A program made the position numbers and the translations under genes. A stretch of 64,000 nucleotides of DNA, taken from Marinobacter sp. (GTDB taxonomy: Bacteria; Pseudomonadota; Gammaproteobacteria; Pseudomonadales; Oleiphilaceae). Where the stretch lies: NCBI GenBank assembly GCA_018402255.1, contig JAGYIS010000008.1, positions 558,001-622,000 of the forward strand. The letters are read 5' to 3'. Numbering within the stretch: the stretch's first letter is position 1; every line of letters begins with the position of its first letter. Positions 37,167-46,514 of the stretch are shown here, piece by piece. The notes beneath the pieces are model-generated. The model saw nothing but the letters and a program-made list of their open reading frames with translations. It ran no database searches and was not told where the DNA came from.

Positions 37167-38354
37167 ATGGCTCTCGGTATTAACACTAACGTTGCCTCTT
37201 TGAACGCTCAAAACCAGCTGAGCAAGTCACAGGGTATGAATGATCAAGCGCTGCAGCGTCTTTCTTCTGGTCTTCGGATCAATTCCGCGAAAGATGATGC
37301 GGCTGGCCTGGCGATTTCGACACGCTTTCAGTCCCAGATCACCGGTCTGAACGTTGCTACCCGAAACGCGAACGATGGCATCTCTCTGGCTCAGACCACA
37401 GAGGGCGCATTGAACGAGATTACCAACAACCTGCAGCGTATCCGTGAGCTGGCTGTTCAGGCGGCTAACGCCTCTAACAGTTCGTCTGACCGTGAAGCAC
37501 TCAACGACGAAGTTGAGCAGCGTATTGCGGAAATCGATCGTATCTCTGGTCAAACTGCTTTTAACGGTTTGAAAGTTCTTGATGGCAGCTTTGCGCAGCA
37601 GTCGTTCCAGGTGGGCGCTAACGCTGGTGAGGTTATCAAGGTCGATCTTGAGCAAGGCACTCGTCAGAACCAGATTGGTGAGATTGCGATTGCCACCGGG
37701 CTGGATTCATCTGATTTCGGAGTAACGGGTGGGTCGCAAACAGTTGCCTTCAGTGTTGACGGTGCGGGGCCTGTGTTCGTTGAAATTCGCGAGTTATCGT
37801 CTGCAACTGGTTCAACCGCTCAAAACAACCAGCAAGTTGTTGACGATATAAACTCGGCCGGTATCGGCGGGCTGTATGCCGAAATTGACTCGGATGGAGC
37901 GATTAAGCTCTCTGCTTCGGCAGACCTGGTATACGAGGCCGGCGTTAGTGCTGAAGGTTATACGATTGATGACCTTATCGACGAAGACGGTGTTCCAGTT
38001 ACCGGTGTTGAGAGCGCAGTAGCGACGATCTCGAACGAGAACTCTCTGGATGCACTTTCTGTATCCACGGTGTCTGACGCCAACAACGCAATTCTGCGTG
38101 TTGACTCAGCCCTTGGAACAGTCAATGAGCTTCGTGGCCAGCTCGGTGCGGTCCAAAACCGCTTCGAGTCCACCATCGCGAACCTGAGTACATCGGTAGA
38201 GAACCTCAGTGCCTCCAATAGCCGTATCCTGGACGCTGACTTCGCGGCAGAAACTGCCAACCTGGCTAAATCCCAGGTGCTGCAGCAGGCCGGTATCTCC
38301 GTCCTGGCTCAGGCGAACGCTCGTCCACAGCAGGTTCTGTCCCTCCTGCAGTAA
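37167..38354 (+). CDS. fliC: flagellin
   Basis: Intact 395-residue flagellin. It has N-terminal [19 protein letters not shown] and [19 protein letters not shown], and C-terminal [15 protein letters not shown] followed by [19 protein letters not shown]. The central variable part (~170-290) is short. AAAGGAG precedes ATG 37167. It is transcribed from the sigma-28 promoter at 37051 and followed by a hairpin terminator. It starts the flaG-fliD-fliS group. Whether it is the major filament protein cannot be told from sequence, but it is the only intact flagellin as read. Confidence 0.96.
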   Translation: MALGINTNVASLNAQNQLSKSQGMNDQALQRLSSGLRINSAKDDAAGLAISTRFQSQITGLNVATRNANDGISLAQTTEGALNEITNNLQRIRELAVQAANASNSSSDREALNDEVEQRIAEIDRISGQTAFNGLKVLDGSFAQQSFQVGANAGEVIKVDLEQGTRQNQIGEIAIATGLDSSDFGVTGGSQTVAFSVDGAGPVFVEIRELSSATGSTAQNNQQVVDDINSAGIGGLYAEIDSDGAIKLSASADLVYEAGVSAEGYTIDDLIDEDGVPVTGVESAVATISNENSLDALSVSTVSDANNAILRVDSALGTVNELRGQLGAVQNRFESTIANLSTSVENLSASNSRILDADFAAETANLAKSQVLQQAGISVLAQANARPQQVLSLLQ

Positions 38355-38369
38355 GGGACTGACGGTAAC

Positions 38370-38395
38370 AACCGGAGCCTTCGGGCTTCGGTTTT
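38370..38395 (+). terminator. Rho-independent terminator after flagellin 2
   Basis: AACCGGAGCC and GGCTTCGGTT pair with one G-U, closing a TTCG-type loop, followed by TT. It lies 16 nt past the stop. Confidence 0.7.
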
Positions 38396-38424
38396 ACGCC
38401 GTTTGAGGATAGTGAGGTAGCGCT

Positions 38425-38859
38425 ATGAATGACGTTAACCTGAACAGCCCGGACCTGAAACTGGTGCGCTCTGGCGCCCAGGCTCCGGCCAAGGCAATGT
38501 CGTCATCTCAGGCCGAGGGCCGGAATGCCCCTGACCTTGCTGCTTCGGCTGCTGGTGGTCGTCAGATTGAGAGTGTCCAGGTTGCTTCGGAGCCGTCTAA
38601 AGCTGAAAGGCTGCAGGCGCGTAGCGAAGCGCAGCGGGAAGAGCTTGATCAGGCGGTCAGTCAGCTGAATGATTTCGTGCAGACAGTGCAGCGAGATCTT
38701 CAGTTTGAAGTGGATAACGAAATGGGCCAGACGATCGTAAGGGTGGTTGATCAGCAAACCCAGGAAGTGATTCGCCAGATGCCAGACGAAGTCGCATTGA
38801 GGTTGGCAGAAAAATTGCAGCAGGATGAACCGCTGACGTTGTTTAACATCAAGGTGTAA
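38425..38859 (+). CDS. flaG: FlaG-family flagellar protein
   Basis: 144 residues. The N-terminal ~70 residues are polar and variable. The C-terminal ~70 match FlaG: LNDFVQTVQRDLQFEVDNEMGQTIVRVVD followed by IRQMPDEVALRLAEKL (long piece given only as LQFEVDNEMGQTIVRVVD here for recognition). FlaG affects filament length in Pseudomonas, Vibrio and Campylobacter. It sits between the flagellin and fliD, the usual place. A hairpin follows. Confidence 0.88.
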   Translation: MNDVNLNSPDLKLVRSGAQAPAKAMSSSQAEGRNAPDLAASAAGGRQIESVQVASEPSKAERLQARSEAQREELDQAVSQLNDFVQTVQRDLQFEVDNEMGQTIVRVVDQQTQEVIRQMPDEVALRLAEKLQQDEPLTLFNIKV

Positions 38860-38900
38860 AGGCTTGCCGCTTTTACGCGGATGAAACAACGGTATTTCAG

Positions 38901-38931
38901 CACCGCCGCCCCCGATAAGGGGCCGGCGGTG
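38901..38931 (+). terminator. hairpin after flaG
   Basis: CACCGCCG and CGGCGGTG form an outer stem, with CCCC/GGGG pairing inside and a short GATAA loop. The T-run is weak, so it may be a partial terminator or an mRNA end protector. Confidence 0.55.
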
Positions 38932-38983
38932 TTCTGCGTTTACAGGCTGTTACAAATCGGTGTAAGTATTTTCTGAAAAGAGG

Positions 38984-39010
38984 CAAAGTTTTGCCGCTGG
39001 CTGCCGATAA
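38984..39010 (+). promoter_or_regulatory. sigma-28 (FliA) promoter of fliD
   Basis: CAAAGTTT begins at 38984, and GCCGATAA at 39003-39010 is a perfect -10 with a 15-nt spacer after CAAA. Only the first base departs from TAAAGTTT. It lies 42 nt before the fliD start. Confidence 0.88.
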
Positions 39011-39052
39011 ACTGAACAGTAGAGACATTCGCCCCCCTGAGGAGGCATGGTT

Positions 39053-41027
39053 ATGGCTGGTATATCATCGTTAGGCGTAGGGTCTGGGGTTTTGACTTCG
39101 GATCTTGTGGATCAGCTGGTGGCTGCGGAGCGCAGGCCCAAGGAAGTTCGGCTGGACCAAAAGACAGAACGTACTGAGGCACTGATCTCTGCCTACGGTA
39201 TGTTGCGCAGCGCTGTGACCGAGCTGCGACTGCCGATGCGCCAGTTGGGTTCGGCGGATGCGATGAAGTCGTTTTCGGCTACATCATCAGGTGGCAATAT
39301 TGATGTAACGGTTGATGCTGGCAAGGCCAGTCGTGGCTCTTACAGTCTTGATGTGAAAAGTCTGGCTCAGTCTCAGGCTCTGGCCAGTCGTGACGTGTTT
39401 GCGGATCGCGACGCGACCAGTATTGGTCGTGGCACCATGACTCTCCAGGTGGGTGACAAGACCACCAATATCACTATCGATTCCTCCAACGACACGTTGC
39501 AAGGTATGGCGAACGCCATCAATGAGGCTAATGCGGGTGTGTCTGCCGGGGTCATTGATACCGGTAACGGTTTCCAGCTGGTGTTGTCTGCGGACGAAAC
39601 CGGTGAGGCCAACGCGGTGAATATTTCTGTATCTGAAGACGGCGCGGCACCGGGTTTGAGCCGGTTTGCGTTTGATACAGCGGATCCTGACAACCTGAAC
39701 GGTATGCGACAGACGATCGAGGCTGCCGACGCGGTGATGGAAATCAACGGTGTCGAAATTCGCCGGCCCACCAATACCATCGAAAATGTGGTCGACGGCC
39801 TGACGTTCAACATTACTGGCGAGGGCGCATCTACGGTCAAGGTGGCGCAGGATACCGGCGCGGTTGCCGAGCGGGTGCAGGAGTTCGTCGACAAGTTCAA
39901 CGAACTGCAGAATACCATTCGCGAGCTGTCCTCATTTGATAGCGAAACCGGCCAGGGCAGCATTCTGACCGGTGATTCTACCGTTCGGAATATCCAGAAT
40001 CAGTTAAAGGGCGTGCTGACAGACATTATTCCCGGGTTGGAAAATGCCAGCGTGCGCAGCCTGGCGGATGTTGGAATCGGCACCGATTTCCGTAGTGGTG
40101 AATTGCAGTTTGATAGTCAGAAGTTTCAGCAACAGTTGCGTGAAAACCCTGACGATGTGACAGCATTGTTTGCGGAGCAGGGCAGAACCACAGATTCTCA
40201 GGTGGAGTTTGTGCGGACCGGCTCCAGTACTCTGCCCGGCAACTACGACATTAACGTTACCCAGATGGCTACCCGGGGCAGCCTGAACTACGCCATGCCG
40301 AACGGCGGTGATGCGAACGCGGTTACAGTTGGTACCGACAACAGCTTCACATTCCAGGTAGATGGCGAAACCACGGCGACCGTCTCGATTGCTGCGGGTG
40401 ATTATTCCGGTGCTGATTTTGCGGCGGCCATTCAAACCGCGTTGCGGCAGAACTCTGCGCTGAACGCGGCTGGCCGTTCGGTTCAGGTAGGTTATGACGC
40501 AGACGGACGGCTTGACCTTTACCTCCAATCGCTTCGGCAGCGACTCTAACGTCAGCCTGACCGGCCTGAGCAATGTGACGGGTTTAGCCTCGGCAACGGG
40601 CAATGCCGGCCAGGATGTTGAGGGCACGATCAATGGCCAGGCCGCCCAGGGCGACGGCCAGGTGCTGTTCCTGGCTAATAACGCCGGAGGCGATGCGGCA
40701 GGCTTGCAGGTACGCATTACCGGTGGTGAGGTTGGTAACCGTGGTTCGGTCAATTTTATTGAGGGTGTGAGCGAGCGCGCTGTTGATGCGATTACCAGCA
40801 TCCTTGGCGCTAACGGTGCCTTGAGCTCTCGTACCGATGCCCTAAACCGGGATCTGGAGAGAATTCAGGAAGACCGCGTTAAGCTTGATCTGCGAATTGA
40901 AAGTTATCAGTCGCGACTGGTGTCGCAATTCAGCGCGGCGGATTCGCTGATTGCCCAGCTCAATAGCACTCGGGATTATGTAACCCAGCAGCTGGCGGCC
41001 CTGGCGCCAAACAGACAGAGCGATTAA
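39053..41027 (+). pseudogene. fliD: flagellar cap protein FliD, frameshifted
   Basis: FliD (HAP2) caps the filament and guides flagellin assembly. N-terminal SLGVGSGVLTSDLVDQLVAAE and C-terminal DALNRDLERIQEDRVKL and QFSAADSLIAQLNSTRDYV are present. ATG 39053 has GGAGG 7 nt upstream and is preferred over ATG 39047. The frame breaks at the TT of 40512-40513. Removing one T joins YDADGR to LTFTSNRFGSDS and gives 657 residues, longer than many FliD proteins because of an enlarged middle domain. fliS follows 66 nt downstream. Confidence 0.9.
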
Positions 41028-41093
41028 ACCGGCTATACTGAGGTATGGCCCGCCAATACATGGCTACCGGATGACGGTGACACGAGGTTATTT

Positions 41094-41492
41094 ATGAACG
41101 GTTTACAGGCTTATCAGCGCGTTAATACCCAGACCAGCATCACCGATGCCGACCCGCACAAGCTGATTCAGCTGCTATATAACGGGGCGATTGAGCGGAT
41201 CAATATGGCCAAATCCCGGATTCAGGCCAAGGATTATGCGGCCAAAGGCCAGCTACTCAATAAAGCTATTGAAATAATCGGCGGCTTGCGCGCGTTCCTG
41301 GATTTCGAGCAAGGCGGCGAACTGGCCGCCCGCCTGGAAGGCCTCTACGAGTACATGGAGCGCACTTTGCTGGAAGCCAGCGCCAAGAATGATGTGGCCA
41401 AACTGGATGAAGTGCTCAACCTGCTGCGCTCGGTGAAAGACGGCTGGGACGGCATTCGCGATGAAGTGGTTAATCAGCAGCAAGCAGTCTGA
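41094..41492 (+). CDS. fliS: flagellin export chaperone
   Basis: 132 residues, helical. FliS binds the flagellin C-terminus and prevents early polymerisation. It shows AYQRVNTQTSITDADPHKLI at the N-terminus, LLYNGAIERINMAKSRI, and a helical core ending VKDGWDGIRDEV. It follows fliD in the classical order and probably shares its transcript. Size is normal. Confidence 0.94.
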   Translation: MNGLQAYQRVNTQTSITDADPHKLIQLLYNGAIERINMAKSRIQAKDYAAKGQLLNKAIEIIGGLRAFLDFEQGGELAARLEGLYEYMERTLLEASAKNDVAKLDEVLNLLRSVKDGWDGIRDEVVNQQQAV

Positions 41493-41512
41493 GCTCGGAG
41501 CCTGCTGCGCCA

Positions 41513-42280
41513 ATGGCGTTGTTACGGCGTTTGATTCTGGCTCTGTTGGTTGTGGTTGCTCATTCCCATGCGCATGCAGATACGGCGTCACCGGTTCAGC
41601 CAGAGTCTGAGGTTGCAGCAGCGGTCTTTGCGGTTCCCGACGTGTGGCCCTGGGGCTATGAAGACGATCAGGGTGTGATGCAGGGCAGCCTGATTGAGTT
41701 GATCGATCGGCTTTCAGAGCTATCTGGTGTGCCGATCCGAGCACAACTGCTACCCTTGCGGCGCGTTATCCTCGATGTGCTCAGAGGTAGGGCAGAGTTT
41801 GCCTTTCTGTTCCAAAGTCCAGACCTGGACGAAAACGCCATCCCTATCGACACCGTGCTGCAGCTGAACCTGATGCTGATGGCTATGGCGGATACTGATT
41901 ACCCTTTGACTCTCGAAAGCCTGGCGGGTGACCGAGTGGGCTATGCAAGGGGCACCTACCTTGGCGAGTCTTTCGAAGCAGATGAGGCCGTCATAAAAGT
42001 ACCCGTATACAACATCCGGCAGGCCGTTGAGATGCTCACGCTTGGTCGGATTTCGGCTGTGCTGGCCAGCGACCACAATTTGTCGATGACGCTGGACGCC
42101 TACGGTTTTGCGAGAGAGTCTTTTCGTTGGCAGGAACATGTTCGGGGCCAGTTGGCCAGGTTATACATGTCCCGTTACAGTGGCAGTGAAGACCATGCCC
42201 GCCGTTTTCGTGAGGCTCTGCAGCAAATGCGCGACGATGGCGAGCTGCAGCGTATTTTCCAGACGTCATCCGCCCAATAG
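41513..42280 (+). CDS. periplasmic solute-binding-like protein (SBP family 3)
   Basis: 255 residues with a signal peptide (hydrophobic core to ~17, cleavage after AHA near 22). The mature part has the two-lobe layout of family 3 amino-acid-type binding proteins: PDVWPWGYEDDQGVMQGSLIE near residue 40 (given in part: WPWGYEDDQG), LAGDRVGYARGTYLGESF, and a C-terminal ALQQMRDDGELQRIF. No transporter partner is adjacent, so it may be a stand-alone sensor or orphan binding protein. It begins 20 nt after fliS and may be read through from it. Confidence 0.72.
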   Translation: MALLRRLILALLVVVAHSHAHADTASPVQPESEVAAAVFAVPDVWPWGYEDDQGVMQGSLIELIDRLSELSGVPIRAQLLPLRRVILDVLRGRAEFAFLFQSPDLDENAIPIDTVLQLNLMLMAMADTDYPLTLESLAGDRVGYARGTYLGESFEADEAVIKVPVYNIRQAVEMLTLGRISAVLASDHNLSMTLDAYGFARESFRWQEHVRGQLARLYMSRYSGSEDHARRFREALQQMRDDGELQRIFQTSSAQ

Positions 42281-42355
42281 CCATTCCCACCGCACTCCCG
42301 TACAATACGCACCTTCTTTTCAATACATCCATTCTGTTCAGTCTGGAGCAAAAGC

Positions 42356-43567
42356 ATGTCTGAAATTAACAAGGTGGTGCTGGCCTATTCCGGTGGCCTG
42401 GATACTTCCGTCATTGTTCGGTGGTTGCAGGATACCTACAACTGTGAGGTGGTGACCTTCACCGCCGACATCGGCCAGGGCGAGGAAGTGGAGCCGGCGC
42501 GCGCCAAGGCGAAAGCGCTGGGTGTTAAGGAAATCTATATCGAGGACCTGCGCGAGGAGTTTGTGCGCGATTATGTGTTCCCGATGTTCCGCGCCAATAC
42601 CATCTATGAGGGCGAGTACCTGCTGGGTACCTCCATCGCCCGCCCGCTGATTGCCAAGCGTTTGATCGATATTGCCAATGAGACCGGCGCGGATGCCATC
42701 TCACACGGTGCGACTGGCAAGGGTAACGATCAGGTGCGTTTTGAGCTGGGTGCTTATGCGCTTAAGCCGGGTGTGAAGGTGATCGCGCCCTGGCGTGAAT
42801 GGGATCTGAATTCCCGTGAGAAGCTTCTGCAGTACTGCGAAGAGCGCAATATTCCCGTGGAAATGAAGAAGGGCAAGAGCCCGTATTCCATGGACGCGAA
42901 CCTGCTGCACATTTCCTACGAAGGCATGAATCTGGAAGACCCCTGGGCGGAAGCCGAGGAAGACATGTGGCGCTGGAGTGTGTCTCCGGAAGCGGCTCCG
43001 GATACCCCGACGTACATTGAGCTGACTTACCGCAAGGGTGACATTGTGGCCGTTGACGGTCAGGAGTTGAAAGCCCACGAAGTGCTGGAAACCCTGAACA
43101 AAGTGGCCGGTGCCAACGGTATTGGTCGTCTGGACATCGTTGAGAACCGTTACGTGGGCATGAAGTCCCGCGGCTGCTACGAGACCCCGGGCGGCACCAT
43201 CATGCTGCGTGCCCACCGCGCCATCGAGTCGATCACGCTGGACCGCGAAGTGGCTCACCTGAAAGACAGCCTGATGCCCCGCTACGCCGAGGTGATCTAC
43301 AACGGCTACTGGTGGTCCCCAGAGCGTGAAGCTCTGCAGGCATTGATCGACCAGACCCAAACCTACGTGAACGGTACCGTTCGCCTGAAGCTCTACAAAG
43401 GCAATGTGGATGTGGTTGGCCGCAAGTCTGACGACTCTCTGTTCGACGAGAAAATCGCCACCTTTGAAGAAGACCAGGGTGCCTACGATCAGAAAGATGC
43501 TGAAGGCTTCATCAAGCTGAACGCGCTGCGGCTGCGGATTGCTGCTGGCAAAGGGCGGAAGCTTTAA
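42356..43567 (+). CDS. argG: argininosuccinate synthase
   Basis: 403 residues. Joins citrulline and aspartate with ATP in arginine synthesis. P-loop-like [17 protein letters not shown] is at residues 8-24, with [41 protein letters not shown] and [10 protein letters not shown]. Type 1 short form. ATG follows CTGGAG. Monocistronic, ended by a REP-like half pair and a clear terminator. Confidence 0.97.
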   Translation: MSEINKVVLAYSGGLDTSVIVRWLQDTYNCEVVTFTADIGQGEEVEPARAKAKALGVKEIYIEDLREEFVRDYVFPMFRANTIYEGEYLLGTSIARPLIAKRLIDIANETGADAISHGATGKGNDQVRFELGAYALKPGVKVIAPWREWDLNSREKLLQYCEERNIPVEMKKGKSPYSMDANLLHISYEGMNLEDPWAEAEEDMWRWSVSPEAAPDTPTYIELTYRKGDIVAVDGQELKAHEVLETLNKVAGANGIGRLDIVENRYVGMKSRGCYETPGGTIMLRAHRAIESITLDREVAHLKDSLMPRYAEVIYNGYWWSPEREALQALIDQTQTYVNGTVRLKLYKGNVDVVGRKSDDSLFDEKIATFEEDQGAYDQKDAEGFIKLNALRLRIAAGKGRKL

Positions 43568-43597
43568 AGGGTCTGACCCCTCGGGGCCTGACCCTTA
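43566..43597. repeat. degenerate REP-like repeat after argG
   Basis: AAGGGTCTGACCCCTCGG and GGCCTGACCCTT form a decayed type A pair, with the second core altered at one base. It begins within the argG stop codon region. Confidence 0.75.
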
Positions 43598-43605
43598 GAA
43601 ACAAA

Positions 43606-43637
43606 CAACGCCCGGCCCAAACCCGGGCGTTTTTTGT
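43606..43637 (+). terminator. Rho-independent terminator of argG
   Basis: ACGCCCGG (43608-43615) pairs with CCGGGCGT (43623-43630), followed by a T-run to 43635. Confidence 0.9.
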
Positions 43638-43677
43638 TTATACTCTGTGCACAATACCAACAACCAAAGCCGTCACC

Positions 43678-44700
43678 ATGAGCCCTCTCGGAACCGCCTC
43701 TGTCGCCGCCCTGCGCCAATACGTTCGCTATGCCGATGCCAAGGGCATCAGCACCTCAGAGCTGTTCAGCAAGGCCGGTCTTGAGCCGAAAACCCTTGAT
43801 ACCGATGACGGCCGCCTGACCGGCGAGCAGTTACAAACGTTTATTCGCCTGCTGGCCGAAGCGTCCGGCAATCCCATCCTTGGCCTGGAAACCGGCGATT
43901 TCGTTCAGCCCGGTTCCTACAGTGTGCTTGGCTACATCACCATGAGCTGTGCCACGCTGGGGGAGGCGGTCACCCGAATTGCGCCCTATGAGAAGCTGGT
44001 GGGTGATATGGGCACGACTGGCCTTCGAATGAAGGGCAATGAAGTATCGTTGGTGTGGAACTGCAACTTTACCGATCCTGTGGTATGGCCCCAGGTGGTG
44101 GATAATGTGTTCGCCTCCTGGATTAATTACGCTCGCTGGCTGGCAGATAACGATAACGCCTCTCCAATCCGGGTTGCCCTGAAACGCTCCGCGCCAGGCC
44201 CTGACTATGAGGGCGCTTATCAGGAGCGCTGGGGCTGCCCGGTTGAGTTCGAAGCGCCGGAGAATGTGGTGACCATGCTCCAGGATCTGCTGGCCACCCG
44301 CCTTCGCCAGCCAGACCCGTTGCTGCGCAAGACCCTTGAAGCCCATGCGCTGTCGCAGTTGGCACTGCTGGATACCGACACCGATCTGACCTCCAGAGTG
44401 AAGCAGGGCATTCAGAAGCAGCTGGCCAGCGGCGTGACCCGGCAAGACATGATCGCCGAAGACCTGGGCATGACCAGTCGCACGCTGCAGCGCAAACTGA
44501 GCCAGGAGGGGGTTTCCTATCAGGGGCTGCTCGATGACGTGCGCCAGCAAATGGCCGAGGATTACCTGCGTAACACCGGGATGAGCATTCCGGATATTGC
44601 GCTGCGGTTGGGGTATAGCGAGACCACTTCTTTTCACCGCAAGTTCAAGGCGGCAACGGGGCAGACACCGGGGGATTATCGCCGGGGTCTGCCCCAATAA
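43678..44700 (+). CDS. AraC-family transcriptional regulator
   Basis: 340 residues. The N-terminal ~190 residues match the arabinose-binding-like sensor domain common in OruR/ArgR-type AraC proteins. The C-terminal ~100 residues are the double helix-turn-helix: LGMTSRTLQRKLSQEGVSYQ and YLRNTGMSIPDIALRLGYSE. Target and ligand are unknown. It faces away from the minus-strand receiver gene and has its own terminator. Confidence 0.9.
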   Translation: MSPLGTASVAALRQYVRYADAKGISTSELFSKAGLEPKTLDTDDGRLTGEQLQTFIRLLAEASGNPILGLETGDFVQPGSYSVLGYITMSCATLGEAVTRIAPYEKLVGDMGTTGLRMKGNEVSLVWNCNFTDPVVWPQVVDNVFASWINYARWLADNDNASPIRVALKRSAPGPDYEGAYQERWGCPVEFEAPENVVTMLQDLLATRLRQPDPLLRKTLEAHALSQLALLDTDTDLTSRVKQGIQKQLASGVTRQDMIAEDLGMTSRTLQRKLSQEGVSYQGLLDDVRQQMAEDYLRNTGMSIPDIALRLGYSETTSFHRKFKAATGQTPGDYRRGLPQ

Positions 44701-44702
44701 AA

Positions 44703-44735
44703 AAGCCAGCTCATGGGAGCTGGCTTGAAATTTTC
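44703..44735 (+). terminator. Rho-independent terminator of the AraC gene
   Basis: AAGCCAGCTC and GAGCTGGCTT pair perfectly around ATGG, followed by GAAATTTT. Confidence 0.85.
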
Positions 44736-44917
44736 GGAACGAACGAAAGGCCTGAATCAATCGTAATTCCTGTGGAGGCAGCCCCATAAAACGGCGGAGT
44801 TACTACTCGGCTCCTCCGCCATGGGCGGATACTGCTTGATTCCACAATGTCAGAATAAGCCCTGACGTCCCGTCTGTCTGTTTGTGATCTGTGTCCCGTT
44901 GTTACTCTTTGTGATGG

Positions 44918-45889
44918 CTATGCACCTTCCCGTATCTCGGGTTTGGTTTCGGTAAATCTGCGGGTTTCGTAGGCGTCTACCAGGCCCTGAACGGCGGCGC
45001 GCTCGATATCCTGAACCGACGGCGTGCCGTCCTGGGCATCTGCTTTGCACAGCACCATGCCGGCTTCGACCGAAATGTAGCCGGCGGTGGTTTTGAGGGC
45101 TTTGTGGTTGATGCCATCAAAGATCCGTCGGAACGCCGTGGTGGTGCAGTGATCGCTCGTGGGGAAGTAAGACACGATGGCAAACTGGTTGTCACCCACG
45201 CGGCACAAAGCATCGATGGGTCGGATCAGGGTGTTCAGGCGGCGGGCAATGCCTACGGCCAGTTCGCTCATCACGCTGGGTGGATGCTTGCGCTTGAGAT
45301 CCTGCCAGTTGCGGATGCCACACATCACATAGGCCGTTGAGCCAGCGCGGGATTCGGCGTGGCGCAGGGTTTTCTGCAGGCGTTGACGGGCGTATTTGGC
45401 GTTACACAGACCGGTTTCCAGATCAATGATGTTGGTGGCCTCGAGTTCGCGGTTGTTTTCCACCAGCAGTGCGTTGGCCCGCAGCAGTGTGTTCTGGCGG
45501 TCGGCCATGCGGTCTGCCGCAAAAACCCGCGAAACCAGCTGTTTGGTCATGTCGGACTTGTAGATGAAGTCGTCCACGCCCCGATCAAAGGCTTCCGACA
45601 GCGCCTCGACGCTTTCGCGGGCGGTCAGCAGGATCACATAGGTGTAGTGATTGTCCTGTTCATCCTGCTGGCGCACATGGTCGGTTAGTTGCAGACCGTC
45701 CATTTCAGGCATCAGCCAATCGGCAATCAGCAGGCTGACCTGTCGCTTTTCCATCAGTTTCAGGGCGTCTGGCGCATTGTTGGCGATTCTTATGTCGCGG
45801 TAGCCGGCATTTCGCAGCGTGCGGCCAACCACCATGCTGCTGAATTTGGCGTCGTCTACGACGAGAATGGGTAGGTCCAGATTGGGCAT
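44918..45889 (-). CDS. receiver protein with degenerate GGDEF domain
   Basis: 323 residues from ATG at 45889; the longer frame upstream runs into the yajQ promoter region. The receiver domain at ~5-125 has LVVDDAKFS, phospho-Asp in LLIADWLMPEMDG, and a Lys in DDFIYKSDM. The C-terminal ~170 residues resemble GGDEF, starting DLETGLCNAKYARQRL, but the signature reads VGDNQF instead of GGDEF. The cyclase is therefore probably inactive and may serve as a c-di-GMP or GTP sensor. No neighbour hints at the partner kinase. Confidence 0.82.
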   Translation of the reverse strand: MPNLDLPILVVDDAKFSSMVVGRTLRNAGYRDIRIANNAPDALKLMEKRQVSLLIADWLMPEMDGLQLTDHVRQQDEQDNHYTYVILLTARESVEALSEAFDRGVDDFIYKSDMTKQLVSRVFAADRMADRQNTLLRANALLVENNRELEATNIIDLETGLCNAKYARQRLQKTLRHAESRAGSTAYVMCGIRNWQDLKRKHPPSVMSELAVGIARRLNTLIRPIDALCRVGDNQFAIVSYFPTSDHCTTTAFRRIFDGINHKALKTTAGYISVEAGMVLCKADAQDGTPSVQDIERAAVQGLVDAYETRRFTETKPEIREGA

Positions 45890-46025
45890 CGTTTGTCTAC
45901 TTCTTACCAGTCCATTGTCAGATGCGGTTCGCCGCCGCTCTTGGTATGCTTTGGCGCTTCGGAACATCCGGTATTTATAATGTCGCCACAGTATACCCCT
46001 CACTGGCCTTTGGAGAATAACGACC

Positions 46026-46508
46026 ATGCCTTCTTTTGACATTGTTTCAGAAATTGAGATGCACGAAGTGACCAATGCGGTGGATCAGGCCAAGCGTGAT
46101 CTGGGCAATCGGTGGGATTTCAAGAACGTGCAGGCAGACATCGAGCTGGAAGACAAACGCATCATCGTGAGCGCGGAACAGGAGTTTCAGCTGGAGCAAC
46201 TGATTGATTTGCTGCGAATGGCGTTTGCCAAGCGCAACATCGATGCCCGCGCCCTGGCTGAAGACGGTGAGAGCAAGGCCGGTAAGCTGGTGAAGCAGCA
46301 TTTTGCGCTCAAGCAGGGCATCGAAACCGATATGGCCAAGAAGATCGTGAAGATGATTAAAGATCAGAAAATGAAGGTTCAGGCCAGTATTCAGGGTGAT
46401 AAGGTGCGGGTAACCGGCAAGAAACGGGACGACCTGCAGGAGGCGATTGCCATGTTGCGTGAGGCTGAGCTGGAACTGCCATTGCAGTTCGACAACTTCC
46501 GCGATTGA
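46026..46508 (+). CDS. yajQ: YajQ-family nucleotide-binding protein
   Basis: 160 residues. It opens [20 protein letters not shown] and has [14 protein letters not shown] and [18 protein letters not shown], diagnostic of YajQ. Family members bind c-di-GMP (shown in Xanthomonas and Pseudomonas) or tRNA/GTP. TTGGAG lies well placed before ATG 46026. Divergent from the degenerate GGDEF gene; a shared role in c-di-GMP sensing is possible but unproven. Confidence 0.94.
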   Translation: MPSFDIVSEIEMHEVTNAVDQAKRDLGNRWDFKNVQADIELEDKRIIVSAEQEFQLEQLIDLLRMAFAKRNIDARALAEDGESKAGKLVKQHFALKQGIETDMAKKIVKMIKDQKMKVQASIQGDKVRVTGKKRDDLQEAIAMLREAELELPLQFDNFRD

Positions 46509-46514
46509 TGGTGT

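Noticed and set aside
38425-38859. flaG as a fragment of a flagellin
   Set aside because: Its C-terminal half has the distinct FlaG pattern and a normal length.
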